The notes under the pieces are model-generated. The model searched no databases. It worked only from the letters and a program-made list of their open reading frames with translations, and had not been told where the DNA came from. From NCBI RefSeq assembly GCF_002287925.1, contig NZ_CP016769.1, forward strand, positions 1,178,001 to 1,242,000: a stretch of 64,000 bases of DNA, given 5' to 3'. The position numbers and the translations under genes are program-made. Below, one piece after another: positions 16,675 to 25,784 of this stretch (within the stretch, counting starts at the first letter, position 1; the number at the start of each line of letters is the position of its first letter). Source of the stretch: Candidatus Planktophila lacus. Its GTDB lineage: Bacteria > Actinomycetota > Actinomycetes > Nanopelagicales > Nanopelagicaceae.

Positions 16675-17796
16675 TTATGCCAAGCCAAGTGAAACTAGCG
16701 TGGTTGTGATGTCCTTCTTTTGTGATGCAAGGAATGCTTCGAAATCCTTGCCGTAATCTGTTTGGTTCTGCCAATCCTTAGCAACCAATGTTGCCTTCCA
16801 GGCATCTCCTGCACGAGTTACATCAACAGCCTTTAGCCAGTTAACGCGCTCTGCTTCGGTAAGTGCTGCTGGAGCAAGAATTCCGCGCCAGTTACCGAAT
16901 GTGAAGTTGATTCCCTGCTGGATCAATGTCTGACCCTTGATTGACTTCAAACGTGATGGTGATGAAAGGGCTAGAACACGTAGCTTTCCGGCCTTTACAA
17001 ATGAAGCGAATTCAGATGTACCTGAAACGCCAGCTACTGTCTGTCCGCTGAGTACAGAAGTTGTTACTTCTCCACCACCTGCGTATGGAACGTAGTTCAT
17101 TTCAGTGGCTTTTCCGCCAGCTTTTTCAACTAGAAGACCCATGTAAACGTGGTCAACAGTTCCCTTTGATCCACCAGCGATAGGTAGCTTTGGATTTGCA
17201 ACGATATCTGCGAGTAGTTGATTAATTGTCTTGTACTTAGAAGATGTAGGAACAACAATCGCTTCATATTCGCGCATCAATCCAGAGATTGCCTTTGAAT
17301 CTGCTTGGTTTAGCTTTGACTTAGTTGAAGCAACGCCTGCAACCATCGCAAAACCTGTAATGAAAGCAAAATCTTTAGCCTTTTGATCTTGGAAGTATCC
17401 AAGACCTACAGTTCCGGATCCGCCTGACTTATAAGCAACTGTGTAATCGCTAAGCATGCCTTCTGCCTTCATAGCATCAGCAAATGCGATTGCAGTGGTG
17501 CCGTAACCGCCACCTACGCCAGATGAAGCAACCCACTCAAGCTTTGAGAGTGGGGTTACATCTTTGTACCACCATTTCAACTTGCCTTTTAGGGTTCCAG
17601 TTGAAACTACTAAACATGTTAGATCAGAGCCTTCGACTCCACGAGCCTTTGCTACGCGACCTGCGGTAATGCAGTCATCGCCAGCCTTTGCAATTGCTGC
17701 CGCTTTTGGTGCTGCTGTTGCTGTTGGAGCAACTGTTGCAAGTACTGAAAGCGCCAATGATGCAACGAGTGCACCGGCAAATTTCTTTTTTAACAT
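16675..17796 (-). CDS. tctC: Tripartite tricarboxylate transporter substrate-binding protein TctC
   Basis: A 373-residue extracytoplasmic binding protein delivering substrate to TctAB. It has a Sec signal peptide (cleavage near TATAAP). An extra segment of about 45 residues carries two cysteines (C42, C61; DDCITAG, DLTCLVV, KLKWWY), and then comes the Bug/TctC two-lobed domain (VASSGVGGGYGTTA, KSGGSGTVGLGYF, AGGSKGTVDHVYMGLL, YVPYAGGGEV). The start is the ATG preceded by AAAGGAG; a TTG one codon earlier is less well spaced. It is the first gene of its operon, with a good promoter upstream. Confidence 0.93.
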   Translation of the reverse strand: MLKKKFAGALVASLALSVLATVAPTATAAPKAAAIAKAGDDCITAGRVAKARGVEGSDLTCLVVSTGTLKGKLKWWYKDVTPLSKLEWVASSGVGGGYGTTAIAFADAMKAEGMLSDYTVAYKSGGSGTVGLGYFQDQKAKDFAFITGFAMVAGVASTKSKLNQADSKAISGLMREYEAIVVPTSSKYKTINQLLADIVANPKLPIAGGSKGTVDHVYMGLLVEKAGGKATEMNYVPYAGGGEVTTSVLSGQTVAGVSGTSEFASFVKAGKLRVLALSSPSRLKSIKGQTLIQQGINFTFGNWRGILAPAALTEAERVNWLKAVDVTRAGDAWKATLVAKDWQNQTDYGKDFEAFLASQKKDITTTLVSLGLA

Positions 17797-17893
17797 CAAG
17801 ACTCTCCTTTAAGAGTTAGCCCACGAGGGATGGGGTTTGAGAAAGGTTATGCGTTACTGGCTAGCCAGGTAAAGGGATTTTCATAACGATTTA

Positions 17894-17922
17894 ATACTAA
17901 TTTGTGAGGTCAGACACCTCAA
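17894..17922 (-). promoter_or_regulatory. Predicted sigma-70-type promoter for the tct operon
   Basis: On the minus strand TTGAGG (17917-17922) is followed, 17 bases later, by TAGTAT (17894-17899). The spacing is ideal and each hexamer matches consensus at four of six positions. A leader of about 90 bases runs to the tctC ATG. Confidence 0.55.
17905..17921. promoter_or_regulatory. Palindromic operator overlapping the tct promoter
   Basis: TGAGGT-CAGAC-ACCTCA, a 6-bp inverted repeat around a 5-base centre, lying across the -35 element and spacer of the tct promoter. The GGTCAGAC core resembles FadR/GntR-type operators (TGGTCAGACCA-like). No regulator gene is adjacent, so the binding protein is unknown. 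Confidence 0.4.
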
Positions 17923-17938
17923 AAAGAGATTATGAGCG

Positions 17939-18751
17939 TCAGGAAAGCAGGCTTGATATTTCAATGCCTAGAGAGGCTAACTTTGCCCGTCCCCCGTCAG
18001 CAGCCGTTAATACAAATGGCTTTCCATCTGGCAAAAGTGCAAATGAATGCTCGAAGTGGGCACCTCTAGATTTATCTTGAGATACAACCGTCCAGTCATC
18101 GCCTAAAACTTTTGTCTTATGTGTTCCGCGCGTAATCATCGGTTCAATTGCAAGTGCCATCCCGACAATTAACTCAGGACCATTTCCACCTTTTCCAAAG
18201 TTTAAAACATGTGGCTCTTGATGCATCTCGGTACCGATTCCGTGGCCACCGTACTCTTGCAGAATTCCGTACTTACCTTGCGAATCGATGTAATTTTCAA
18301 TTGCTGCGCTGATATCAGTAAGGCGCGCACCTAATTTACCCGCGGCGATTCCGCGCCACATTGACTCTTCGCAGACATCCATAAGTTTTTGATCTTGTGC
18401 GTCAACGTTGCCGACTCCGACAGAAAATGCAGCATCGCCATGCCAACCATCGATGATTGCACCGCAATCGATTGAGACTAGATCACCATCGTTGATGAGG
18501 CGATCCCCAGGGATACCGTGAACGATTTCTTCATTTACTGAAACACAGATCGTTGCGGGAAAGCCGTGATAGTTAAGAAAGTTGGGGGTTGCACCGTTTC
18601 TTTTGATGCAGGCTGCTGCAACTGCATCGAGTGCGCTAGTTGTCATTCCTGGCTTAATCGCAGCTCGTATCGCTTGGTGAATTTCGGCGACTACTAAACC
18701 GGCGCGACGCATTACCTTTAATTGTTCAAGGGTTTTTATCTGGATCGCCAT
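17939..18751 (-). CDS. map: Methionine aminopeptidase, type I
   Basis: Removes the initiator methionine from nascent proteins; a di-metal enzyme of the pita-bread fold, 270 residues. Metal ligands and active-site blocks are visible: CVSVNEEIVHGIP, DLVSIDCGAIIDGWHGDAA, GHGIGTEMHQEPHV, ALAIEPMI, then HFEHSFAL. It follows adk by 16 bases in the usual secY-adk-map order. In many bacteria infA comes next, but here the tct and secreted-protein genes intervene. Confidence 0.97.
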   Translation of the reverse strand: MAIQIKTLEQLKVMRRAGLVVAEIHQAIRAAIKPGMTTSALDAVAAACIKRNGATPNFLNYHGFPATICVSVNEEIVHGIPGDRLINDGDLVSIDCGAIIDGWHGDAAFSVGVGNVDAQDQKLMDVCEESMWRGIAAGKLGARLTDISAAIENYIDSQGKYGILQEYGGHGIGTEMHQEPHVLNFGKGGNGPELIVGMALAIEPMITRGTHKTKVLGDDWTVVSQDKSRGAHFEHSFALLPDGKPFVLTAADGGRAKLASLGIEISSLLS

Positions 18752-18767
18752 AAAAGTACTTTAGTTA

Positions 18768-19400
18768 CTAGAGGCGACCGAGCGCAGTAATCGCATGCTC
18801 GGTGATTTCAGCAACGGTTCCTACTGCTGGGATAGTGATCAATAAACCTTCAGAGCGGTAGAAAGAGATGATTGGCGCGGTCTGCTCTTCATAGACCTCA
18901 AGGCGGCGTGCGATAACTTCTTCTTTATCGTCTTCACGCTGATAAAGATCGTTGCCATTGCAAGAAGCACAGTTTGTAGCTCCCGCTTCATTGGATGCAC
19001 CGCATCCACGACAGGTACGACGAGAAGATAAACGCTTAATGATTTCATCAGATGCGATAGCAAGTTCTAAAGCTGCTTGCAACGGAGTCTTGGCCTCTGC
19101 AAGAAATGCACGAAGAACTTCAGCCTGTGCCACGTTGCGTGGATAGCCATCTAGAAGAAAACCATTGGCAACATCGTCATGGGTTAGACGATCTTTGACC
19201 ATATCGTTGGTGACTGAATCGGGAACTAGTTCGCCGCGATCCATAAATGCTTTCGCTTGGTTTCCGAGTTCTGTTCCGGCCTTCAAATTAGCGCGGAAGA
19301 TATCGCCAGTTGAAATATGCGGAATTGAATAGTGCGCAGATAGGAATTGAGCTTGTGTTCCTTTACCAGCACCTGGTGGTCCAACCAGGATTAAACGCAT
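18768..19400 (-). CDS. adk: Adenylate kinase
   Basis: Interconverts ATP + AMP and 2 ADP. The 210 residues show the P-loop GPPGAGKGT, the AMP-binding STGDIFRANL and the DGYPRN motif. The LID carries four cysteines (CRGC, then CASC after ten residues), indicating zinc, but it is shorter than the common Gram-positive LID and lacks the YHxxxxPP stretch. The ATG overlaps the secY stop (TAATG). Confidence 0.97.
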   Translation of the reverse strand: MRLILVGPPGAGKGTQAQFLSAHYSIPHISTGDIFRANLKAGTELGNQAKAFMDRGELVPDSVTNDMVKDRLTHDDVANGFLLDGYPRNVAQAEVLRAFLAEAKTPLQAALELAIASDEIIKRLSSRRTCRGCGASNEAGATNCASCNGNDLYQREDDKEEVIARRLEVYEEQTAPIISFYRSEGLLITIPAVGTVAEITEHAITALGRL

Positions 19401-20695
19401 TAGCGCAAGAACCCCTCATATGAACGCTGTTGCAACTGGCTTTCGATCTGCTTTGCAGTATCAAGACCAACACCGACAACGATCAGGATCGCAGTTCCAC
19501 CGAATGGGAAGTTCTGAGTTGCACCGAATACGATCAACGCACCGATTGGAATAATCGCAACGAGCGCGAGGTATAGCGCACCTGGCGCTGTAATGCGTGA
19601 GAGAACGTATTGCAGGTATTCAGAAGTTGGGCGACCGGCACGGATGCCTGGAATAAATCCGCCGTACTTCTTCATATTGTCTGCAACTTCATCTGGATTA
19701 AAGGTAATCGCTACATAGAAGTAGGTGAAGAAGATAATCAAAGCTGAATAAGCAGTTACATAAAAGACGTTATCGCCATTTACGAGGTTACGAGAAACCC
19801 ATACCGCCCAAGCCGCTTGGCTATTGGTGAAGTTAACGATCAAAGATGGGATGTAGAGAAGTGATGAAGCGAAGATAACCGGGATAACGCCAGCCTGGTT
19901 TACCTTGATTGGAATATAAGTACTTGTTCCGCCGTAAGCCTGACGTCCAACCATGCGCTTTGCGTACTGCACAGGGATTCGGCGCTGTGCTTGTTCAACG
20001 AATACAACCGCTGCAACAACTGCAATACCGACCGCTAAAACAACGATAAATGCGAAGAGGCCCTTTTGAACGCGGATGCTCCAGAGTTGTCCAGGGAAGC
20101 TTGCTGCGATAGATGTGAAGATCAAGATAGACATACCGTTACCAATACCGCGATCAGTGATTAGCTCACCGAGCCACATGATTACAGATGTACCGGCTGT
20201 CATAACGATGATCATCGTTGCTATGCGCTGCCATGAAGTATCAGGAATGATCGCTTCATTACAGCCTGAGATCAAACGACCAGGTGTACGAGCAACTGCA
20301 ACCAAACCTGTTGATTGAAGTACTGCTAAACCGATTGTTAGATAACGGGTGTATTGAGTTAACTTCGCAGTTCCAGATTGTCCCTCTTTCTTAAGAGTTT
20401 CAAAGCGTGGAATTACAACTGTAAGAAGTTGAATAATGATCGAGCTGGTGATGTAAGGCATGATGCCAAGTGCAAAGACAGAGAGCTGAATTAGCGCTCC
20501 ACCTGAGAACAAGTTGATCAGACCGAAGAGACCACCTGTTTGAACTTGGTTAAGACATGTCTGAACTGCTGTGTATGAAACGCCAGGAGTTGGGACGACT
20601 GAACCGAAGCGGAACAGAGCCATGATTGAAAGAGTGAAGAAGATCTTCTTGCGCAGATCTGGTGTCTTAAAAGCCATTCCAAATGCTGAAAGCAT
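19400..20695 (-). CDS. secY: Preprotein translocase subunit SecY
   Basis: Channel-forming subunit of the SecYEG translocon, 431 residues with ten transmembrane helices. The first helix region (FKTPDLRKKIFFTLSIMALF) and the GIGNGMSILIFTSI loop are diagnostic. A TTG lies one codon upstream, but GAGGGAG is best spaced for the ATG used here and the family begins MLSAF. It follows rplO in the spc operon; its partner secE is at 47314-47538. Confidence 0.97.
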   Translation of the reverse strand: MLSAFGMAFKTPDLRKKIFFTLSIMALFRFGSVVPTPGVSYTAVQTCLNQVQTGGLFGLINLFSGGALIQLSVFALGIMPYITSSIIIQLLTVVIPRFETLKKEGQSGTAKLTQYTRYLTIGLAVLQSTGLVAVARTPGRLISGCNEAIIPDTSWQRIATMIIVMTAGTSVIMWLGELITDRGIGNGMSILIFTSIAASFPGQLWSIRVQKGLFAFIVVLAVGIAVVAAVVFVEQAQRRIPVQYAKRMVGRQAYGGTSTYIPIKVNQAGVIPVIFASSLLYIPSLIVNFTNSQAAWAVWVSRNLVNGDNVFYVTAYSALIIFFTYFYVAITFNPDEVADNMKKYGGFIPGIRAGRPTSEYLQYVLSRITAPGALYLALVAIIPIGALIVFGATQNFPFGGTAILIVVGVGLDTAKQIESQLQQRSYEGFLR

Positions 20696-20749
20696 CAATC
20701 TTCTCCCTCTATCAAATCAATGAAACTTTTATAAGTTTCTTTTTGAAAC

Positions 20750-21190
20750 TTATAGAACTTTGGTTGAACCACCAGCGGCAGCGATCTTTTCGACTGCTGA
20801 TGCTGAGAATGCATGTGCTGTTACAGATACCTTGACGGCGATATCGCCATTGCCAAGAACCTTTACAGGCAAGCTATCGCGTACTGCGCCCTTAGCAATT
20901 AGATCTGCAACTGTTACATCTCCACCCTTAGGGAAGAGATCGTTAATTGTTGCAACGTTAACTGCTTGGTACTCAATACGTGCTGGGTTCTTAAAGCCGC
21001 GAAGCTTAGGCAAACGCATAACCAACGGAAGCTGGCCACCCTCAAAACCTGGGCGAACAGTGTTACGTGCATGTGTTCCCTTGCCACCGCGACCGGCGGT
21101 CTTACCCTTTGATGCTTCACCGCGACCTTTACGGGTCTTAGCTTTCTTTGCACCTGGGGCTGGACGAAGGTGATGAAGTTTTAGCGTCAT
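20750..21190 (-). CDS. rplO: 50S ribosomal protein L15
   Basis: Large-subunit protein L15, 146 residues, with a long basic glycine-rich N-terminal arm ([18 protein letters not shown]) that threads into 23S rRNA and a globular C-terminus. Two bases separate its start from the rpmD stop. It precedes secY as in most spc operons. Confidence 0.97.
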   Translation of the reverse strand: MTLKLHHLRPAPGAKKAKTRKGRGEASKGKTAGRGGKGTHARNTVRPGFEGGQLPLVMRLPKLRGFKNPARIEYQAVNVATINDLFPKGGDVTVADLIAKGAVRDSLPVKVLGNGDIAVKVSVTAHAFSASAVEKIAAAGGSTKVL

Positions 21191-21192
21191 CT

Positions 21193-21375
21193 TTATTCGA
21201 CCTCCTCAACCTTGATCAAGTGGCGTGCTGCGTACACCATGCCACGAATTTCTGGACGATCTTCTTTGACGACAACATCGTTGATGCGCTTTAGACCAAG
21301 TGAACGCAAGGTCTCGCGAATCTCAGGTTTGTTACCGACCTTAGATTTAATTTGAGTTACTTTTAAACGTGGCAT
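21193..21375 (-). CDS. rpmD: 50S ribosomal protein L30
   Basis: Large-subunit protein L30, 60 residues, the short bacterial form: [20 protein letters not shown] then [14 protein letters not shown]. Its ATG overlaps the rpsE stop (TAATG). Confidence 0.97.
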   Translation of the reverse strand: MPRLKVTQIKSKVGNKPEIRETLRSLGLKRINDVVVKEDRPEIRGMVYAARHLIKVEEVE

Positions 21376-22016
21376 TAGGCACCAACTGTCATCTGTGAAG
21401 CGCGGATAATTGCTGCAGGTGCAACATCTTCAAGTGGACGACCGCGACGAGCAGCGATTGCTGCTGGTGACTCAAGCATCTTCAACGCTGCAACAGTGGC
21501 GTGGACCATGTTGATTGCATTGTTCGAGCCGAGTGACTTGGTCAATACATCTGAGATGCCAGCACATTCGAGTACTGCACGAATTGGGCCACCGGCGATA
21601 ACTCCGGTACCTGGGCTTGCTGGGCGAAGAAGAACTACGCCAGCTGCTGTTTCTCCTTGTACTGGGTGAGGAACAGTTCCTTGGATGCGTGGGACTACGA
21701 AGAATGACTTCTTTGCTTCTTCAACAGCCTTAGCGATCGCTTGTGGAACTTCCTTAGACTTTCCGTAACCAATACCGACTGTGCCATTGCCGTCGCCGAC
21801 AACTACTAGTGCGGTGAATGAGAAACGACGTCCACCCTTAACAACTTTAGATACACGGTTGATAAAGACAACGCGCTCCATGTATGGAGACTTGTCCTTC
21901 TCACGATCGTCGCGACGTTCACGGCGTTCGCCATTTCCGCGGCCACGGCCTTTTTCAGAAACCTTGTCAGCGCCCTTGTTGTCTGGTGCAGTTGCGGTTG
22001 TTGGATTTTCAGCCAT
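21375..22016 (-). CDS. rpsE: 30S ribosomal protein S5
   Basis: S5, 213 residues, involved in decoding fidelity and helicase activity at the mRNA entry. A charged N-terminal extension of about 45 residues ([18 protein letters not shown]) precedes the double-stranded RNA-binding domain (about 46-115; [31 protein letters not shown]). The C-terminal domain has the [13 protein letters not shown] loop. Start overlaps the rplR stop. Confidence 0.97.
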   Translation of the reverse strand: MAENPTTATAPDNKGADKVSEKGRGRGNGERRERRDDREKDKSPYMERVVFINRVSKVVKGGRRFSFTALVVVGDGNGTVGIGYGKSKEVPQAIAKAVEEAKKSFFVVPRIQGTVPHPVQGETAAGVVLLRPASPGTGVIAGGPIRAVLECAGISDVLTKSLGSNNAINMVHATVAALKMLESPAAIAARRGRPLEDVAPAAIIRASQMTVGA

Positions 22017-22393
22017 TAGAACTCCAATCCGTTCTCTCGTGCACTATCAGCAAGTGCTGCGATACGACCTGTGTACTTATTTCCTGCGCGGTCGAATACA
22101 ACGGTAGAGATACCGGCATCCTTTCCACGCTTTGCGATCAACGCGCCAATCTCGCGAGACTTTGCAGTCTTATCGCCAGTTGACTTGCGGAAGGCTTCTT
22201 CCATTGTTGATGCGTAAGCCAAAGTCTTACCTTGTGTGTCATCAATGATCTGTACGAAGAGGTGACGCGCAGAGCGAGAAACGACTAGACGTGGACGCGC
22301 AGGAGTGCCAGAGACCTTCTTGCGGACACGGAAGTGACGACGGGCGCGAGCATTAGTAGCTGACCCCTTGCGGACTTTTACACCGATTGCCAT
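22016..22393 (-). CDS. rplR: 50S ribosomal protein L18
   Basis: 5S rRNA-binding protein L18, 125 residues: [18 protein letters not shown], then [15 protein letters not shown] and the C-terminal [20 protein letters not shown]. Its ATG overlaps the rplF stop (TAATG), coupling the two. Confidence 0.97.
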   Translation of the reverse strand: MAIGVKVRKGSATNARARRHFRVRKKVSGTPARPRLVVSRSARHLFVQIIDDTQGKTLAYASTMEEAFRKSTGDKTAKSREIGALIAKRGKDAGISTVVFDRAGNKYTGRIAALADSARENGLEF

Positions 22394-22932
22394 TACTTCT
22401 TACCTGTCTTTCCTTGCTTACGGCGAACAACTTCGCCTGCCAAACGTAGGCCCTTGCCCTTATAAGGATCTGCTTTACGCAGTTTCTTAATCTTGGCTGC
22501 AACTTCACCAACGAGTTGCTTATCAATTCCGGTGATATGCAACTTAGTTGGAGATTCAACCTTGTAAGAAATTCCTTCTGGAGCTAGGAATGGAACTGGG
22601 TGGCTATATCCGAGCAAGAATTCGAGATCCTTACCCTTCTCAGCAACACGGTAACCAACACCGACGATGTCGATAGTTAGCGTGTAACCAGTTGTTACGC
22701 CGGTGACCATATTTGATACCAATGTGCGTGATAGGCCATGAAGTGAACGTGTAACGCGCTCTTCATTTGGACGAGCAACGGTGATAACACCATCTGCTTG
22801 TGAAACTTGAATTGGTTCAGCGACGTTTAGTGAAAGTGAACCCTTTGGTCCCTTAACTGAAACATTCTGACCTGCGATTGTTACTTCAACGCCAGCAGGA
22901 ACAGCGATTGGCATACGACCGATACGTGACAT
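22393..22932 (-). CDS. rplF: 50S ribosomal protein L6
   Basis: L6 sits near the factor-binding site of the large subunit, 179 residues with the two repeated domains. [17 protein letters not shown] is the N-terminal signature and [15 protein letters not shown] the C-terminal one. It begins six bases after rpsH. Confidence 0.98.
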   Translation of the reverse strand: MSRIGRMPIAVPAGVEVTIAGQNVSVKGPKGSLSLNVAEPIQVSQADGVITVARPNEERVTRSLHGLSRTLVSNMVTGVTTGYTLTIDIVGVGYRVAEKGKDLEFLLGYSHPVPFLAPEGISYKVESPTKLHITGIDKQLVGEVAAKIKKLRKADPYKGKGLRLAGEVVRRKQGKTGKK

Positions 22933-22938
22933 ATTCGA

Positions 22939-23343
22939 TCACCATACGTAGGCGAGAACTTCTCCGCCTACACCCTGTTTGTTGGCTTGCTTATCAGTAA
23001 GCAATCCAGATGAAGTTGAAATGATTGCAACGCCGAGTCCACCAAGTACTTTTGGTAGAGCAGTTGACTTTGCGTAAACGCGAAGTCCTGGCTTGCTTAC
23101 GCGGCGAAGACCGGCGATTGAACGCTCGCGGTTTGCACCGAACTTGAGGTCAAGAACTAGGTCCTTGCCAACACCGTTTGTTGCTGATTCAACGCGATAG
23201 CCTGCGATGAAACCCTCCTTTTGAAGGATCTCTGCAATGCGTGCTTTAACCGATGAAGACGGCATTGAAACCGAATCATGGTAAGCAGAGTTCGCGTTGC
23301 GCAGACGTGTCAACATGTCTGCGATCGGATCTGTCATTGTCAT
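22939..23343 (-). CDS. rpsH: 30S ribosomal protein S8
   Basis: Primary 16S binder and, in E. coli, repressor of the spc operon. It has 134 residues: [18 protein letters not shown], then the C-terminal [20 protein letters not shown]. The frame is open to 23382, but the family starts [10 protein letters not shown], so the ATG at 23343 is used. A second ATG two codons later is possible. Confidence 0.96.
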   Translation of the reverse strand: MTMTDPIADMLTRLRNANSAYHDSVSMPSSSVKARIAEILQKEGFIAGYRVESATNGVGKDLVLDLKFGANRERSIAGLRRVSKPGLRVYAKSTALPKVLGGLGVAIISTSSGLLTDKQANKQGVGGEVLAYVW

Positions 23344-23450
23344 ACGTGGCCTATGGCCTTTCTCGAAACAGTATCCAAGCAATTTGCCTGGACTTTCTTC
23401 GTTGTAGTTTTAACTAGCTTGCTCCGGTAAAAATGATGGCGCCATCATTT

Positions 23451-23636
23451 TTACCAAGAAGCCTTTGTAATACCTGGAAGTTCACCACGGTGCGCCATTT
23501 CACGGAAACAGACGCGGCAAATTCCAAACTTTTGATAGACAGAGTGCGGACGGCCGCAACGCTGACAACGTGTATAGCCACGAACCTTGAACTTAGGCTT
23601 GCGAGCAGCTTTAACCTTGAGTGATGTCTTTGCCAT
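23451..23636 (-). CDS. rpsZ: 30S ribosomal protein S14, zinc-binding type Z
   Basis: Short S14 of 61 residues with a zinc knuckle from C24, C27, C40 and C43 ([28 protein letters not shown]). This is the form typical of Gram-positive bacteria; no cysteine-free S14 occurs in this window. Between rplE and rpsH as usual, with about 107 bases to rpsH. Confidence 0.97.
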   Translation of the reverse strand: MAKTSLKVKAARKPKFKVRGYTRCQRCGRPHSVYQKFGICRVCFREMAHRGELPGITKASW

Positions 23637-23638
23637 TC

Positions 23639-24196
23639 TTATGCCTCCCGGAAAGGAAAACCGAGCAACTTCAAGAGTGCGCGGCCTTCTTCGTCGTTCT
23701 TCGCTGTGGTTACAACAGTGATATCCATACCGCGTGGGCGATCGACCTTATCTTGTTCGATTTCTGGGAATACAACCTGCTCGGTTAGACCGAATGTGTA
23801 GTTGCCCTTGCCATCGAATTGCTTAGGTGAAAGTCCACGGAAGTCGCGGATACGTGGAAGAGAAATTGAGAGTAAGCGATCTGCGAACTCCCACATACGA
23901 TCTCCACGCATTGTTACGTGTGCACCAATTGGCATACCTTCACGCAACTTGAACTGCGCGATTGATTTGCGTGACTTGGTTACTTGTGGCTTCTGGCCTG
24001 TGATGATTGCTAGATCGCGGACTGCGCCTTCGATTAGCTTAGAATCACGAGCAGCTTCGCCAACACCCATATTTACAACGATCTTTACGAGCGTTGGAAC
24101 CTGCATTGGATTTTTATATCCAAATTGAGTCGTAAGTGCGCCAGCGATTTCGCTACGGTAACGAGCCTTTAAACGAACATCAGTCGTTGTTGACAT
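23639..24196 (-). CDS. rplE: 50S ribosomal protein L5
   Basis: 5S rRNA-binding protein of the central protuberance, 185 residues. Blocks: [74 protein letters not shown]. Its start overlaps the rplX stop (TAATG). Confidence 0.98.
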   Translation of the reverse strand: MSTTTDVRLKARYRSEIAGALTTQFGYKNPMQVPTLVKIVVNMGVGEAARDSKLIEGAVRDLAIITGQKPQVTKSRKSIAQFKLREGMPIGAHVTMRGDRMWEFADRLLSISLPRIRDFRGLSPKQFDGKGNYTFGLTEQVVFPEIEQDKVDRPRGMDITVVTTAKNDEEGRALLKLLGFPFREA

Positions 24197-24507
24197 TAGA
24201 TGTCCTTTCCGGTGCGACGTGAGATGCGAACATTTTTGCCTTCTTCATCTTTACGAACGCCAAGGCGAGTTGCCTTGCCATCGCCATCGACGACCATGAC
24301 ATTTGAAATGTGGATTGTTGCTTCAGCAGTAACGATTCCGCCGACCTTGACGCCGCGTTCGGTTGTTGACTCTTTGGTGTGGCGCTGTACGCGGTTAACA
24401 CCTTCAACAAGAATGCGGTTCTTATCAACATCGAGAACCTTGCCTGTAACGCCCTTGTTCTTGCCAGCGATTACGAGCACTGTGTCATCTTTCTTGATCT
24501 TCGCCAT
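24196..24507 (-). CDS. rplX: 50S ribosomal protein L24
   Basis: Assembly-initiating protein L24 with a KOW motif, 103 residues: [20 protein letters not shown] at the N-terminus and [20 protein letters not shown] near the end. It starts three bases from the rplN stop. Confidence 0.97.
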   Translation of the reverse strand: MAKIKKDDTVLVIAGKNKGVTGKVLDVDKNRILVEGVNRVQRHTKESTTERGVKVGGIVTAEATIHISNVMVVDGDGKATRLGVRKDEEGKNVRISRRTGKDI

Positions 24508-24509
24508 GG

Positions 24510-24878
24510 TTAGAGCACCTCCGGAGCGAGTGAAATGATCTTCATGAACTTCTTGTCGCGAAGTTCGCGAGCAACTGGTCCGAAGATACGAGTTCCGCGA
24601 GGTTCGCCATCTGCTTTAAGGATGACTGCTGCGTTCTCGTCAAATTTGATGTAAGAACCGTCTGGACGACGACGTTCTTTAACTGTACGAACGATGACAG
24701 CCTTTACGACTTCACCCTTCTTTACTTGTCCGCCAGGAATTGCATCCTTAACAGAACAGACGATGATGTCTCCGATACCGGCGTAACGACGGGAGGAGCC
24801 ACCGAGAACACGAATACAGAGAAGCTCTTTGGCTCCTGTGTTATCCGCGACGCGTAGGCGCGATTCTTGTTGAATCAT
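24510..24878 (-). CDS. rplN: 50S ribosomal protein L14
   Basis: Intersubunit-bridge protein L14, 122 residues: [20 protein letters not shown], then [20 protein letters not shown] and [20 protein letters not shown]. First gene after rpsQ; this is the conventional start of the spc part of the cluster. Confidence 0.98.
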   Translation of the reverse strand: MIQQESRLRVADNTGAKELLCIRVLGGSSRRYAGIGDIIVCSVKDAIPGGQVKKGEVVKAVIVRTVKERRRPDGSYIKFDENAAVILKADGEPRGTRIFGPVARELRDKKFMKIISLAPEVL

Positions 24879-24893
24879 TTTTTATCCTGCCCC

Positions 24894-25157
24894 TTACTTA
24901 GCTTTCTCGATGATTGAAACTAGACGCCAGCGCTTTGATGCTGAAATTGGTCGTGTTTCCATGATCAAAACACGATCTCCAGTACCTGCGCTATTGGTCT
25001 CGTCGTGAGCCTTTAGCTTTGTTGAACGAGACATAACCTTTGAGTACATACCGTGCTTTACGCGGTTTGATACTTCAACGGTGATCGTCTTATCCATCTT
25101 GTCTGAAATGACAATGCCTTCACGTGTCTTGCGATCTGCGCGATTTTCGGTAGTCAT
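24894..25157 (-). CDS. rpsQ: 30S ribosomal protein S17
   Basis: S17, an OB-fold 16S binder, 87 residues: [18 protein letters not shown], then [12 protein letters not shown] and [15 protein letters not shown]. Its start overlaps the rpmC stop (TAATG). Last gene of the S10 group. Confidence 0.97.
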   Translation of the reverse strand: MTTENRADRKTREGIVISDKMDKTITVEVSNRVKHGMYSKVMSRSTKLKAHDETNSAGTGDRVLIMETRPISASKRWRLVSIIEKAK

Positions 25158-25369
25158 TAGGCAGCGCCTCCGATTCCTAGTTCGCGTTCGCGGATAATTG
25201 TGTAAAGACGTGCGATCTCCTTGCGGACTGCTCCGAGGCGACCATGTGATTCGAGCTGACCAGTAGCAGCCTGGAAGCGCAGATTAAAGAGTTCCTCTTT
25301 AGCCTCACGCACCTTCGATGCTAATTCGTCATCGGTTAATTGGCGTAGTTCTTCATTAACGTTAGCCAC
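25157..25369 (-). CDS. rpmC: 50S ribosomal protein L29
   Basis: L29, near the polypeptide exit tunnel, 70 residues forming a helical hairpin: [38 protein letters not shown]. The frame extends five codons upstream, but a perfect GGAGG lies seven bases before the GTG at 25369, so that start is chosen; it then clears the rplP stop instead of overlapping it. Confidence 0.95.
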   Translation of the reverse strand: MANVNEELRQLTDDELASKVREAKEELFNLRFQAATGQLESHGRLGAVRKEIARLYTIIRERELGIGGAA

Positions 25370-25370
25370 T

Positions 25371-25784
25371 TTATGCCTCCTCACGCTTTACTACACGACA
25401 CTTCATTGGAAGCTTATGAATCGCAAGACGCATAGCTTCAGTTGCAATCGCTTCTGTTACTCCAGAGATTTCAAACATGATGCGACCTGGCTTCACGTTT
25501 GCAATCCACCATTCAGGTGAACCTTTACCGGAACCCATACGAGTTTCAGCAGGCTTCTTTGTAATTGGACGATCTGGATAAATATTGATCCAAACTTTTC
25601 CACCGCGCTTGATATAGCGAGTCATCGCAATACGAGCAGCTTCGATCTGACGGTTGGTTACATATGCAGGCTCTAGAGCTTGGATACCGAAGTCACCGAA
25701 TGCAACAGCTGTTCCGCCCTTTGATGCGCCTGAACGCGATGGGTGGTGCTGCTTACGGTGCTTGACCTTACGAGGAATTAACAT
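25371..25784 (-). CDS. rplP: 50S ribosomal protein L16
   Basis: L16 helps position aminoacyl-tRNA at the A site, 137 residues: [19 protein letters not shown], then [20 protein letters not shown] and [19 protein letters not shown]. It directly abuts rpsC. Confidence 0.98.
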   Translation of the reverse strand: MLIPRKVKHRKQHHPSRSGASKGGTAVAFGDFGIQALEPAYVTNRQIEAARIAMTRYIKRGGKVWINIYPDRPITKKPAETRMGSGKGSPEWWIANVKPGRIMFEISGVTEAIATEAMRLAIHKLPMKCRVVKREEA

